A stretch of 64,000 bases of DNA from CATQHS01 sp965203375 (GCA_965203375.1 OZ241886.1:992001-1056000); one strand, 5' to 3'; shown: positions 40,831 through 48,992, counted from the stretch's first letter. Translations and numbers: made by a program. The notes: generated by a model from the sequence alone, not told the origin.

Positions 40831-41010
40831 TCAGTAGTCGTCGGGGTCGGTGTGCCAGCCCGAATGCGCCGGGGCGGCGGTGGCGATGGGACCGCCGCCT
40901 GCGGCAGCGGCCCGGTCGGGGGTCATGGCCCCGGCCGCGGCGGGCATCTCGGCCACTGCCGCCGGGGCGAACCGGCCGCCTTTGCCCGTTCCGGCTGGGT
41001 GGCGCCTCAC
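40831..41010 (-). CDS. possible small protein, 59 aa
   Basis: From GTG 41010 an open frame of 59 residues runs to TGA 40831-40833, starting RRHPAGTGKGGRFAPAAVAE and ending HTDPDDY. Short basic proteins with an RHPAGTGKGGRFA opening are known to me from actinobacterial accessory regions. It lies 40 bases upstream of sspA on the same strand and could be in the same transcript. No recognisable fold; moderate support only. Confidence 0.4.
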   Translation of the reverse strand: MRRHPAGTGKGGRFAPAAVAEMPAAAGAMTPDRAAAAGGGPIATAAPAHSGWHTDPDDY

Positions 41011-41070
41011 GCCGCCAGATTAGCCCCAGCGCACCCCGCGGCTAGCGGCCCCGGAACGCGGCTCAGCCCT

Positions 41071-41465
41071 TCAGGCCATCTCCCGGCCGGGCGGAGCGGG
41101 CTGCCTGGGGATGTATTGGCCGCCGCGGGCACCTTTGCCGCGCCGGGGCTGGGGCGCCCCCGGCTCGGCGGCGGGCGCCGGCCGGGGCGCGGCGTAGCGC
41201 TTGTGGGCGGCCTGGCGGCTCACCCCAGACACAGGGCGATCACCGCCCAGGGATGCCCGGCCGCGCTGGCCTGGGCCGCCGCGTCGGCTATCTCCGCTTC
41301 CAGCGCCGCCTCCTGCTGCTGGGCGGCGGCGCGGCGCTCCCCCAGAGCCGTGAGCCGCCGCAGACACTCCGTGTTGATCTCCACGAGGTCGGCGGGATCG
41401 ACCCGGTCGGCCCAAGCCTCGAACCGGTCGGCGGCTTCTTCGTCGGTCAGCCCGGCGGCTGTCAC
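41071..41465 (-). pseudogene. HTH-containing small protein with a frameshift
   Basis: From GTG 41465 the frame encodes DEEAADRFEAWADRVD, a helical Ala/Glu-rich stretch and WAVIALCLG, then hits a stop at 41220-41222. The next frame continues naturally with VSRQAAHKRYAAP, completing a helix-turn-helix (LGVSRQAAHKRY). One G is missing from a run at 41223-41226. Joined, the protein is about 131 aa with a Gly/Arg/Pro-rich end. This is the second missing-G frameshift in the window, so a sequencing error is as likely as a real lesion. Confidence 0.6.
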
Positions 41466-41486
41466 TGCGGTGACCGTCGCATGCCG

Positions 41487-41620
41487 TCACTCGAGCCCGG
41501 CCATCAATTCGTCCACGCCGCCGGGGCAGTCAACGAGCCCCTCCCCGCTCTTGGTCTCAGCGATGGCCCGGCGCGTCTCGGCGTTCGTGTCCGTCCCGGC
41601 GGGGCACAACCGCCGCGAAT
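41487..41620 (-). pseudogene. fragment of a RelB/DinJ-type antitoxin
   Basis: On the minus strand one frame ends in TNAETRRAIAETKSGEGLV, a short turn and GVDELMAGLE before a TGA at 41487-41489. This matches the C-terminal end of RelB/DinJ antitoxins (NAETRxAIEE, then SVDELMADL). The N-terminal DNA-binding half is not found upstream in any frame, and no RelE toxin follows. I read it as the tail of a lost toxin-antitoxin pair. Confidence 0.5.
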
Positions 41621-41696
41621 GGTCACGTATTCCCAGGGTCCGGTGATTACCGGCGGTGCAGGGCCCCGTCCATCGGACAAGAAGTATCCGATGTCT

Positions 41697-42020
41697 CTAT
41701 CCATCGTCGCCTTCCGTTTCGGACTCCGAATGGGGTGCGAGATCGGCGGCGATCCTGGACGCGTATGTTTGGATGTTTTCGTTCAGAGCGCTTATGAGCT
41801 GCTCGACGAACTGCGGTGACATGTTGACCCGTTGCACGACCACTCCTCGGGTCGGGGGGTTGCCCGAGAAATCGAGCCGGATGAAATCCAGGGTGAACTC
41901 ATACGGCGAATGGCTGACTATCGCGAAGTTCGACCAAACGCCAGCCTCAAGCTCGGGAGGCATCCGGATATCCAAATTCGTTTCTTCTGGTGCGGAGCCA
42001 TCGCCTGGGTGGTCGGTCAC
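41697..42020 (-). CDS. DUF3467 family protein
   Basis: A 107-aa protein whose core VWSNFAIVSHSPYEFTLDF and VNMSPQFVEQLISALNENI match the DUF3467 family, small beta-rich proteins of unknown function found across bacteria and archaea. The acidic N and C termini are probably disordered. It lies in a stretch of broken toxin-antitoxin-like genes. Function unknown; some members are encoded near regulatory or secretion genes, but no such neighbour is here. The 217 bases downstream on the plus strand lead into a nucleotidyltransferase remnant. Confidence 0.85.
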   Translation of the reverse strand: MTDHPGDGSAPEETNLDIRMPPELEAGVWSNFAIVSHSPYEFTLDFIRLDFSGNPPTRGVVVQRVNMSPQFVEQLISALNENIQTYASRIAADLAPHSESETEGDDG

Positions 42021-42237
42021 CGATGTGACTGTACCCCCTCGTTTGGACTGCTCACCGCTTGATCGCAGTGTTCGACATCGGAGTCCACATCAGAGCTTGC
42101 GGCGCTACAAGCCAACTCGCGCCGAGCGGAGAGGATCGCTCGGCAACCCGTGCCGGTAGCGGTGCAAGCAGGCTGCGGCGAGGGTGCTGGTGGCAGAACT
42201 CGGCGATGCCGCCCGAGGTAGCCCCCGCGGCGCGGCG

Positions 42238-42323
42238 ATGAGCGAGGCGTGCCGATGCCCCACGCAGTGGCCGCGGGCTCGTCCCGATGTGGTGAAGGTG
42301 ATGTTGTTCGGATCCGTTGCTCG
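42238..42323 (+). pseudogene. remnant of a nucleotidyltransferase related to the gene at 25515
   Basis: The segment starts ATGAGCGAGGCG and reads RPDVVKVMLFGSVAR, the beginning of the nucleotidyltransferase motif, then breaks off before the D-x-D. By eye it is about 80 percent identical at DNA level to 25553-25640. After 42323 the base composition turns AT-rich and a DUF3800 gene begins on the other strand, so the gene was probably cut by that insertion. Confidence 0.65.
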
Positions 42324-42363
42324 TTGTCATAAACCGAAAGCTTCTTCTTTGATCCGATCAAGA

Positions 42364-43218
42364 TCAGATATCGCCTTGCGGCGTCACGGCAGCGAATATA
42401 AGTCTCGACGGTTGCCTATTCAACTTGTCACTTACAACTATGCCACCTCGCCTTCTGTCAAAAGTATCTCTGTAAAAGTATTGGATTGAGTGAATACGTG
42501 TGCTATATCTGGATCGTAGTATCTCGTAACTTGGATGAACATGAATGCTATTCAAATCTTCAGAACAATATACTCGTGCTGCAATCGGGAATAATATACC
42601 AGATGCAATCATATCAGCAAGCTGAATCCCTACATGGTTCTGGCTTCTACCAAAGAGGGACGTTTCGATGAGATTCGGAATGGCATCACCTGATCTTTTA
42701 TGCTTCTGAGTGAATATAGAGTGAGCTACTTGGCTATCCTGTGAAGGCTCTCTCCCATCACAAAGAATGATGCCTTGCGACGATTTTTCTTTCAAGAAGT
42801 TGTTAAAGTGTTCAGCGATATTTTGTACAGAAAGTGTGTAACTTTCTCTTGGCCGTAGCTGAGTGCCCGATTCCTTAACCCAGATTCTTCCAACTAAACG
42901 GATTTCATATTTCTCCAAAAGTGAAACTACTTTATCCAGCACACCTATAGCGTATCGTTGTTTGCGACGACTGCGTGTTCTAATGAACTTACGAAGTTCA
43001 GAGCCTTTGATCTCTATAAGAACATGGTCTAAGAGGTTGATGTCCTTTGTAGGTTTGTACTGTTTCTTTAGGTCAATAAAATCTGCTGTTAGCGAGCCCA
43101 GTAGATCAGCTCGAATAATGAGTCCGGCCAAGACCATAAGGGGTGTCGCATTCGGATAGGCGTTTGGTGCTTCAAACCCGCCGGATTCATCAACGTAGCA
43201 TATGTACATGTTTATCAA
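42364..43218 (-). CDS. DUF3800 family protein
   Basis: A 284-aa protein starting MYICYVDESGGFEAP, with ILCDGREPSQDSQ in the middle and VGIQLADMIASGI near the end, the landmarks of DUF3800, an RNase H-like fold family common in mobile and defence regions. The conserved acidic residues (the first DES, a middle Asp, a late Asp) are kept. It is strongly AT-rich against GC-rich flanks and sits between a truncated nucleotidyltransferase and a truncated desulfurase, so it arrived by transfer. Function unknown; a nuclease role is possible. Confidence 0.85.
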   Translation of the reverse strand: MINMYICYVDESGGFEAPNAYPNATPLMVLAGLIIRADLLGSLTADFIDLKKQYKPTKDINLLDHVLIEIKGSELRKFIRTRSRRKQRYAIGVLDKVVSLLEKYEIRLVGRIWVKESGTQLRPRESYTLSVQNIAEHFNNFLKEKSSQGIILCDGREPSQDSQVAHSIFTQKHKRSGDAIPNLIETSLFGRSQNHVGIQLADMIASGILFPIAARVYCSEDLNSIHVHPSYEILRSRYSTRIHSIQYFYRDTFDRRRGGIVVSDKLNRQPSRLIFAAVTPQGDI

Positions 43219-43375
43219 CGCAGCTACGGCCGCCCCGGAGGGCGGCCGTAGGATGTGGCGTTCGGCCGAAGCCTAAGCGCCGAAACGCACACCGAGAGCC
43301 TCAAGCGCCCGGTGCGGGGTACGCCGACATTGTAGAACCCGGAATCAACCATTGCAAATCCTCCCGACTGTGCCC

Positions 43376-43476
43376 GCCGCGTGCTCGGGGGCGTCGTCCA
43401 CCGTGGCGCCCTGGCGTCGGCCGAAGCGTGCGCGGAGGAGGCGTTGCCTGTTTGGGCGAGGATCTGCGCCATCACG
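43376..43476 (-). pseudogene. fragment similar to the N-terminal part of sspA
   Basis: On the minus strand this piece reads VMAQILAQTGNASSAHA before losing frame, matching VMAQMLAHTGNASSAHR of the desulfurase at 39579-40790. The DNA resembles 40624-40725 over about 100 bases with scattered changes. It lacks the start, the PLP lysine and the catalytic cysteine. It abuts a truncated nucleotidyltransferase gene at 43472, marking a rearrangement junction. Confidence 0.6.
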
Positions 43477-43615
43477 GCAGAGCCGCGCCTCCGGCGATCG
43501 TCAGGCGGTGGTTGAAGGACCTGGCATCTCGAAGATGCGACGACACTGCATCGAACAGTCGCCGGATCACTGAAGCGGTGAGAACGGGCGGTTCGAGTGC
43601 TGACTCTTCGGTCAC
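43472..43615 (-). pseudogene. truncated AbiEii-like nucleotidyltransferase, N-terminal 47 residues
   Basis: GTG 43615 overlaps the stop of the upstream gene (GTGA). The frame reads TEESALEPPVLTASVIRRLF and then FNHRLTIAGGAALP before a stop. LTIAGGAAL is how AbiEii/AbiGii-type nucleotidyltransferase toxins begin their catalytic domain. Everything after this point, including the catalytic acids, is missing, replaced by the desulfurase fragment. It is dead as a toxin. Confidence 0.6.
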
Positions 43616-44034
43616 GTGGAGGCTAGGTTCTCGACTGAGAAGTAGACCCGGTGGTAGTGGCATGCCTCTGGGGCGGAGGCGCGCATGCGGCGGCCGAACC
43701 AGGACTGCAGATCGATGCCGGGCACCAAGGTGGTCTCGAATGGCGAACGCGCCCGCATCACCCATTCCGGTATCGGGTGATCGTCACGGTCGCACAGGGC
43801 ATGCACGACCACCGCGATCTTGGCCGCCGTGACCGGGTCGGTGCCCGCCGCAGGGCCTTCGCCGATCATCGAGCTGCGCAAGCCCGGCTCGTTGTTCCAG
43901 TCCATGATGAGCTGGATCACCGGCAGATACCCGGCGCCCCGTCCCGGTCGAGCCATTGCGGTGGGCAGCCCGCGGACCAGCGCGTGCCGCCGCGGGAACC
44001 GGGGCAAAGGCGACTGGACCCCGGGCTCGCCCAC
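43612..44034 (-). CDS. probable partner of the truncated nucleotidyltransferase
   Basis: A 140-aa frame; the conserved-looking part starts around VIQLIMDWNNEPGLRSS and includes TDPVTAAKIAVVVHALCDR, HPIPEWVMRARSP and YHRVYFSVENL. The first ~35 residues are Arg/Pro-rich and may not be translated, with a GTG before Ile-Gln as an alternative start. It is coupled by a GTGA overlap to the nucleotidyltransferase piece, as antitoxin and toxin genes often are. No family name known to me. Since its partner is truncated it may now be a solitary relic. Confidence 0.6.
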   Translation of the reverse strand: MGEPGVQSPLPRFPRRHALVRGLPTAMARPGRGAGYLPVIQLIMDWNNEPGLRSSMIGEGPAAGTDPVTAAKIAVVVHALCDRDDHPIPEWVMRARSPFETTLVPGIDLQSWFGRRMRASAPEACHYHRVYFSVENLAST

Positions 44035-44235
44035 CGCCTAGCCCGTTCCGTCTGAGGCCACAGTCAAGATCATTGCCTTTCACTATAGCCCTTACCGTCA
44101 GATTCTCCGAAGGGCAGCGTGCAGCCGAGGCGAGGGCGCTGACCCGCCCCACGCCCCTCAACCCCGGAATTCGGCGCCTTCCCCGAGAGGTGCGCGCAAT
44201 CGGGGTGGGGAGGGTCTATCATCAGGGGCACAAGG

Positions 44236-44306
44236 GAAAGGAGGTGGTCCAACTGAGTTCTGACTTACCTGAACGAACCGTGACCTTGGAGGTGGCTGGC
44301 CGCTAG
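44236..44306 (+). other. tiny ORF behind an exceptionally strong ribosome-binding site
   Basis: AAAGGAGGTGGTCC at 44237-44250 is almost a full complement of the 16S rRNA 3' end. A frame overlapping and following it reads QLSSDLPERTVTLEVAGR and stops at TAG 44304-44306, about 17-20 residues depending on a CTG (44253) or GTG (44244) start. Two hairpins follow (GGCCG/CGGCC around the stop; CTGGCG/CGCCAG further on). This could be a leader peptide or a small structured RNA. The 44035-44235 stretch before it has no gene I can support. Confidence 0.4.
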
Positions 44307-44474
44307 CTACGGCCGCTGGACCCACTGGCGAATCCACGCCAGCTCCACCCCCAGACCCCGGTGGCCGGACCCGTCACATCCGGCCCGGAGCGCCGCAGCC
44401 CCCGCCGCGGCGACTGCCGACCGGGCCTGGGTCTTCCAGCCATCCAACGACGATCACCTGAAGATCGACGCGTC

Positions 44475-44503
44475 GAGGGCGGGCCCGTCCGGGGCCCGCC
44501 CTC
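44475..44503 (+). terminator. strong GC-rich hairpin, possible terminator
   Basis: A perfect 12-bp inverted repeat, GAGGGCGGGCCC and its complement, surrounds a five-base loop (GTCCG). No T run follows on either side, so it is not a classic rho-independent terminator, but U-less hairpins are common at actinobacterial gene ends. It closes the structured region that begins with the strong ribosome-binding site at 44237 and lies 55 bases before the hydrolase gene. Confidence 0.55.
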
Positions 44504-44558
44504 GCTCGCGCCGGGCCTAGAGGCCGCCGAGCGGCAGGGCAACCGGTAGGTTCCCGTC

Positions 44559-45320
44559 ATGGAGGACCGGTTCGCGGTGGACGGCAACGAGCTGGCCTGC
44601 CACGTCGCCCGCCCGCCCCGCCTGCACCCCACCGCCCAGCCGGGGGTGGTGATCGCCCACGGGTTCCCCACCGAGGCCGGGGGAGGGATCAACTCCACGG
44701 CCAGCTTCCCGGCCCTGGCCGACCGGTTCGCCACCGACGCCGGCTTCGTCGCCCTCACCTACGCCAGCCGGGGGGTGGACCGCTCCGAGGGCGACTTCTC
44801 CCTGGGGGGCTGGCGCCGGGACCTGGCCGGGGCCGTCGACCACCTGGTCGCCGCCGCGCCCTGCCGGGCCGTCTGGCTGGTCGGCTTCGGCACCGGCGGC
44901 GCCCTGGCCACCGTGGTGGCCGCCCGGCACCCCCGGGTCAGGGGGGCGGCGGCGGTGGCCGCGCCCGCCGACTTCGAGAACTGGGCCCGCAACCCCCGCA
45001 AGCTGCTGCTGCTGGCCCGGGAGATCGGGGTCATCCGCGACCCCGGGTTCCCGCCGTCGTTCGACCGCTGGGCCCGCGAGCTGCGCGAGGTGAGGGCCGC
45101 CGCCGCGGCCGCCGCCCTGGGTGACCGGGACCTGATGGTGATACACGGCAGCGACGACGAGACCGTGCCCGTGCTCGACGCCCGGGCCATAGCCGACGCC
45201 TGCCCCGGCGCCGACCTGCGCATCATCGGCGGCGCCGGCCACCACCTCCGCCACGACCCTCGGGCCGTAGCCGTGCTGATCGGCTGGCTGGAGTCCCGCC
45301 GCCGCTCCCTGCTTGCCTGA
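44559..45320 (+). CDS. alpha/beta-hydrolase-fold protein lacking the serine nucleophile
   Basis: A 253-aa protein with the hydrolase core: VVIAHGFPTE (oxyanion loop), the nucleophile elbow VGFGTGGALA, HGSDDETVPV with the acid, and GGAGHHLRHDP with the His. At the elbow (G109-F-G-T-G113) residue 111, normally Ser, is Gly, so ordinary esterase chemistry is unlikely unless Thr112 takes over. It may be a non-catalytic or unusual member. It follows the structured leader and hairpin. Substrate unknown. Confidence 0.85.
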   Translation: MEDRFAVDGNELACHVARPPRLHPTAQPGVVIAHGFPTEAGGGINSTASFPALADRFATDAGFVALTYASRGVDRSEGDFSLGGWRRDLAGAVDHLVAAAPCRAVWLVGFGTGGALATVVAARHPRVRGAAAVAAPADFENWARNPRKLLLLAREIGVIRDPGFPPSFDRWARELREVRAAAAAAALGDRDLMVIHGSDDETVPVLDARAIADACPGADLRIIGGAGHHLRHDPRAVAVLIGWLESRRRSLLA

Positions 45321-45380
45321 CCGTCTAGGCCATCGAAGCTGTCAGCAGAAAGAGCGCGCGGATTGTTTCAGAGTGATGCG

Positions 45381-45632
45381 TCATTGGCGCGGGGCGAGAA
45401 TCAGCGCGTCCGGGGGCCACAAGTCTCCCCGACTGATTTCCACCATCGTCCTTAGCCCGGTCACGATGTCACGTCCCGACACCTTGATCACGACCTCTGG
45501 GTCAGTTTCCAGCGACAATCGCTCGATAACATCGCTAGCTTCTTCGTCCGAAACCACTAGGCCATAGTTCTGGCGCAGGTACAGCCTGATAGTCTCAGCC
45601 ATACCTGATTGGTCGTCAGAGAAGTTCGACAT
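45381..45632 (-). CDS. MreB-like mini-protein coupled to an AAA ATPase
   Basis: An 83-aa protein starting at the ATG eight bases after the ATPase stop. The run MAETIRLYLRQNYGLVVSDE followed by VSGRDIVTGLRTMVEIS resembles a piece of MreB (IxxYVRxxYxLLIGE, then GRDLVTGLPKTIEIS), but all nucleotide-binding parts of MreB are absent. It is therefore a stand-alone piece of the actin fold or a look-alike. Tight spacing with the ATPase gene suggests the two work together. Confidence 0.6.
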   Translation of the reverse strand: MSNFSDDQSGMAETIRLYLRQNYGLVVSDEEASDVIERLSLETDPEVVIKVSGRDIVTGLRTMVEISRGDLWPPDALILAPRQ

Positions 45633-45639
45633 TCTACGC

Positions 45640-47058
45640 CTATTGTAGCGAATCAACCATGTTGCTATGCCTTGCATCCAAGCACTCTGGATTGCGGAAC
45701 GGGTTTCGTTCAGCACTTCGAGCCGGTCGGTTGCGCCGAGTTAATCGGGCGAAGTCCTCTGGGTCGAGGAATGGGACTCCTCCGTACCTTCCTTGGAGAT
45801 AACGGCGCTGCAAGGCCTCGTCGCGCCGAGGGCGATAGTCGGCCAACTGAATGAGTGTTGTCGCGCCGGAGAGGTCTTTCTCGGTTAACCAGATCTGATC
45901 GCGTTCTAGGGCGCGTGCTTCGCTGTCTCCCAAGACGGTGACATCGTGCGAGTTGAAGACGAGCTGCGCGCACCCCGGATTGGTGGACGGGTCTTGAAAG
46001 AGGCCGACCAGGCGCTGGACGAGATGCGGATGCAGGCTCCCGTCGAGCTCGTCGGCCAGTAGAACGTCCCCGCGGTCGAGGGCATCGAGCACCGGCCCGA
46101 TCAGGCCCACCCAGACCAGGGTGCCCTCAGATTCGTCTTGGGGATCGAACACAACATCGTCGCCGTCGCCCCGATGAACCAGGCGGATGAACTCGGCCAC
46201 GACGAACTCGCCATCGTCGGGTGCATCGAGGTCGCCTTCGATGCCTTGGAGGATCCGCAGCGCCCTGCGCATGCGATCAGCAAAATCCGAGTCGACGGGC
46301 GCTCGCTCCAAGCTCGAGAGCCCGAGATCAGCGGCCAGCAGCAGATCGAGCACTCGGAAGCGATGGTCATCGGATTCCAACATGTCGGCTGTGTGGGCGG
46401 CGCGAATGCCGCGCGTCGTTGTGTCGGCGAGGAGAAGGTTCCGCTGGAACCACCTGAAGAGGGGGCCGATTTCCTCGTCCGCCGCCGCTCCGGCGACAGA
46501 CAGGACCAGGGCGTTCTCACGCACCAGCCTGCGCAGCGATTTGCCGGCCATCCTGAACCGCGGGCCGAACTCAATGCCGTCTACGTCGCGTTGGAACACG
46601 AGCGACTGGCGACCCCTGGGGAAGTAGTAGGCGTACTCGTGGAGAACTCGCTCATCGTCGGTCACCAGCCCGTACTGCCATCGGACCTCGCGCAGGATGA
46701 GATCGATCTCGAACCGTGACGGGCGATCCCGCGACCCGGCGTCGAGCAGGAAGGGCCTGCGGTCCACGCCGCTCCCCTCGCCTCCCCGGCGGAACGAGCC
46801 CATGACCAAATCCCGCATGTCCGCGAGTGCTCGAAGGATCGTTGTCTTGCCGGACGCGTTGGCGCCGAACACGCCCGCGGCGGGCAGCACGCGGACGGTT
46901 CGCGCCGAGGCCGTGGGAAGCTCTCGCGCGATTTCCTCCCCGGACATCCGGGTGGCCAGGAGAGACAGATGCGCCTCGTCACGGTAAGAGCGCACGTTTT
47001 CCGCCGTGAACGACAGCAGCGCGCTCAGCGGCCCAACACCCGATTCAGTAGTCGTCAT
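45640..47058 (-). CDS. AAA ATPase of the abortive-infection/OLD-like class
   Basis: A 472-aa P-loop protein: FTAENVRSYRDEAHLSLL at the start, Walker A GANASGKT starting at Gly65 (Lys71), and a late LLADELDGSLHPHLVQRL Walker B followed by LVFNSHDVTVL. This arrangement is typical of AAA_15/AAA_21 ATPases found with nuclease or toxin partners in defence modules (AbiL, RloA, Septu types). No nuclease domain is fused; the adjacent gene is the MreB-like mini-protein. The start chosen is the ATG after a low-complexity upstream extension. A defence role is inference. Confidence 0.82.
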   Translation of the reverse strand: MTTTESGVGPLSALLSFTAENVRSYRDEAHLSLLATRMSGEEIARELPTASARTVRVLPAAGVFGANASGKTTILRALADMRDLVMGSFRRGGEGSGVDRRPFLLDAGSRDRPSRFEIDLILREVRWQYGLVTDDERVLHEYAYYFPRGRQSLVFQRDVDGIEFGPRFRMAGKSLRRLVRENALVLSVAGAAADEEIGPLFRWFQRNLLLADTTTRGIRAAHTADMLESDDHRFRVLDLLLAADLGLSSLERAPVDSDFADRMRRALRILQGIEGDLDAPDDGEFVVAEFIRLVHRGDGDDVVFDPQDESEGTLVWVGLIGPVLDALDRGDVLLADELDGSLHPHLVQRLVGLFQDPSTNPGCAQLVFNSHDVTVLGDSEARALERDQIWLTEKDLSGATTLIQLADYRPRRDEALQRRYLQGRYGGVPFLDPEDFARLTRRNRPARSAERNPFRNPECLDARHSNMVDSLQ

Positions 47059-47428
47059 AGCCGTATTATCGTGAAAAATTCTCGCAAATGCAAATCCAAC
47101 CGAGGAAAACGAGCCGTGGCCACCCCTCGGCCGAGGCCGGGCCCGCTTCCCAAATCGACGCTGCGGCCCGGCAGATCGCGGCCCGGCAGATCGCGGCCCA
47201 GCAGGTCGTGGCCATCTGAGCCAGGGGCGGTGCCTCAACGCCCACGACGCCTACGCCACCCAAGCCCGCGCCGACTTCTGCCCGGGTTCACAATCTCCTG
47301 GCCGTGACCGAACTGCTCCAGCCGGTGCTGCGGTTCCTGTTGGCGGACGAGCTGGGCACGGGCAGCCGCGGGCTCTGGCTGCGCTGGGTGGTCGGACCGT
47401 TGTCATACCTGGCGGCTACGGTGCGCTC
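47059..47428. other. spacer between the AAA ATPase and the methylase genes
   Basis: A divergent intergenic region. It begins AT-rich next to the ATPase start and continues with short CGGCAGATCGCGGCC-like repeats near 47165-47210. A 59-residue frame (GTG 47304 to TGA 47483) overlaps the methylase start and is hydrophobic, but has no supporting homology known to me, so I leave it as a possibility. No clear promoter boxes. Confidence 0.4.
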
Positions 47429-48937
47429 ATGGTTTCTTCCCGCTCCGATGCCGCACCGTCACCGTCGACTGGCCGCGCGTTGAACGTCGCCAACCGGACC
47501 GTGTTCACGGGCGACAACCTCGATATTCTGCGGGGCTTCAACTCGGACGCGGTCGATTTGATCTACTTGGACCCGCCGTTCAACAGCAACCGGACCTACG
47601 AGGCGCCGGTTGGGTCCGAAGCGGCCGGGGCTGCGTTCAAGGACACTTGGACTCTCTCCGATGTCGATGTGTGCGAGATCGGGCTGCTTGCCCGGACGGA
47701 CGAGCCGCTGGCTGATTTCATCCGGGCGGCGGGGCAGGTGTCGGGGTCGTCGATGATGTCGTATCTCACGATGATGGCCACCCGGCTGATAGAGATGCGC
47801 CGGGTCCTGAAACCGTCCGGGTCTCTTTACCTTCACTGCGACCCGACCGCCAGCCACTATCTGAAGGTGCTGATGGACTCGGTGTTCAGCGTCAAGAATT
47901 TCCGCAATGAGATCGTGTGGAAGAGGACGGGGGCAAGGTCTGAAGCGAAGCAGTTCGGGCGTGTCCACGATGTGATCCTGTTCTACGCCGGCGAAGGCGC
48001 GACCTGGAATGCGCAGTGGATGCCTCATGATCCGGCGTACGTGGAACGCTCCTACAACCAAGAAGACGAGTTAGGGCGGTGGCAACCCGTCTCGCTAACG
48101 GCCAGCGGCACAAGAGACGGCGAGTCCGGCGCGCCGTGGCGGGAAGTGGACCCCACCGACAAAGGCAGACATTGGGCTTTGCCTGCCAAAGGCGGCATGG
48201 CGGAGTTCATCAAGGAGCAAGGGCTGATCCCCGGCTGGCCTGACGACTACGCAGGTCTTCACGCCAGGCTGGACGCGTTGGACGAAGCGGGGTTGATCTA
48301 CTGGCCGCCGGAGGGCGGGGTGCCGCGCTTGAAATGGTATTTGACAGCGTCAAGGGGTGTGGCCGCAACAGACATCGTTGTCGATGTCCCCAGGCTGGAG
48401 GCAACCAGCAAGGAGAGGGTCGGCTACCCGACGCAGAAGCCGCTGAAGCTGTTGAAGCGGATCATAGAGGCATCGAGCGATCCCGGCGATCTGGTGCTCG
48501 ACCCGTTCTGCGGGTGCGCCACCGCTTGCGTAGCGGCGGAGACTCTGGGCCGCCAGTGGGTCGGCATCGACCTGTCCGTGAAGGCTGTAGAACTAACCCG
48601 GCGCCGGCTGCGGGATCAGCACGGCATCTTCGGACAGGTCATCGACCGAGACGACATACCGGCCCGCACCGATCTGGGCAAGATCCCCAACTACCGGACC
48701 TGGAAGGACCTCCTCTACGGACAGCAACAAGGCGACTGCGCCGGGTGCGGCGTCCACTTCCCGCACCGCAATCTGACCATCGACCACAAGATCCCGCGAG
48801 GCAAAGGCGGCCAAGACAACCTCGAGAACCTGCAGCTCCTCTGCGGCGCTTGCAACAGCACCAAAGGCACCGGCTCTCAGGCCGAACTGCTGGCCAAACT
48901 GGGAGAACAAACCGCCCCCCCGAAGCGCCGCCCATGA
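47429..48937 (+). CDS. DNA N4/N6 methyltransferase fused to an HNH endonuclease domain
   Basis: A 502-aa protein. The methylase has catalytic DPPF at residues 48-51 (YLDPPFNS) near the N terminus and the SAM-binding LDPFCGCATA after it, the beta-class order. From about residue 430 a zinc-type HNH domain follows: CAGCGVHF, then the HNH core around DHKIPRGKGG, and LLCGACNSTKG. Modification and cutting activities would thus be on one chain. It may be a compact restriction-modification enzyme. A small gene follows. ATG 47429 is used; a TTG at 47480 is a shorter option. Confidence 0.9.
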   Translation: MVSSRSDAAPSPSTGRALNVANRTVFTGDNLDILRGFNSDAVDLIYLDPPFNSNRTYEAPVGSEAAGAAFKDTWTLSDVDVCEIGLLARTDEPLADFIRAAGQVSGSSMMSYLTMMATRLIEMRRVLKPSGSLYLHCDPTASHYLKVLMDSVFSVKNFRNEIVWKRTGARSEAKQFGRVHDVILFYAGEGATWNAQWMPHDPAYVERSYNQEDELGRWQPVSLTASGTRDGESGAPWREVDPTDKGRHWALPAKGGMAEFIKEQGLIPGWPDDYAGLHARLDALDEAGLIYWPPEGGVPRLKWYLTASRGVAATDIVVDVPRLEATSKERVGYPTQKPLKLLKRIIEASSDPGDLVLDPFCGCATACVAAETLGRQWVGIDLSVKAVELTRRRLRDQHGIFGQVIDRDDIPARTDLGKIPNYRTWKDLLYGQQQGDCAGCGVHFPHRNLTIDHKIPRGKGGQDNLENLQLLCGACNSTKGTGSQAELLAKLGEQTAPPKRRP

Positions 48938-48992
48938 AGGGCCGACAGCCGGGCCAAATCCGGCGATCTCTGCCTGAGGAGTCCCGCGATCA

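Noticed and set aside
47304..47483. 59-codon hydrophobic frame upstream of the methylase
   Set aside because: Overlaps the methylase start, no homology known to me, only weak start context.
45640..48937. Septu-like pair (ATPase plus HNH)
   Set aside because: The ATPase and the HNH-bearing methylase are on opposite strands and divergent; PtuA/PtuB are co-directional, and the HNH here is fused to a methylase.
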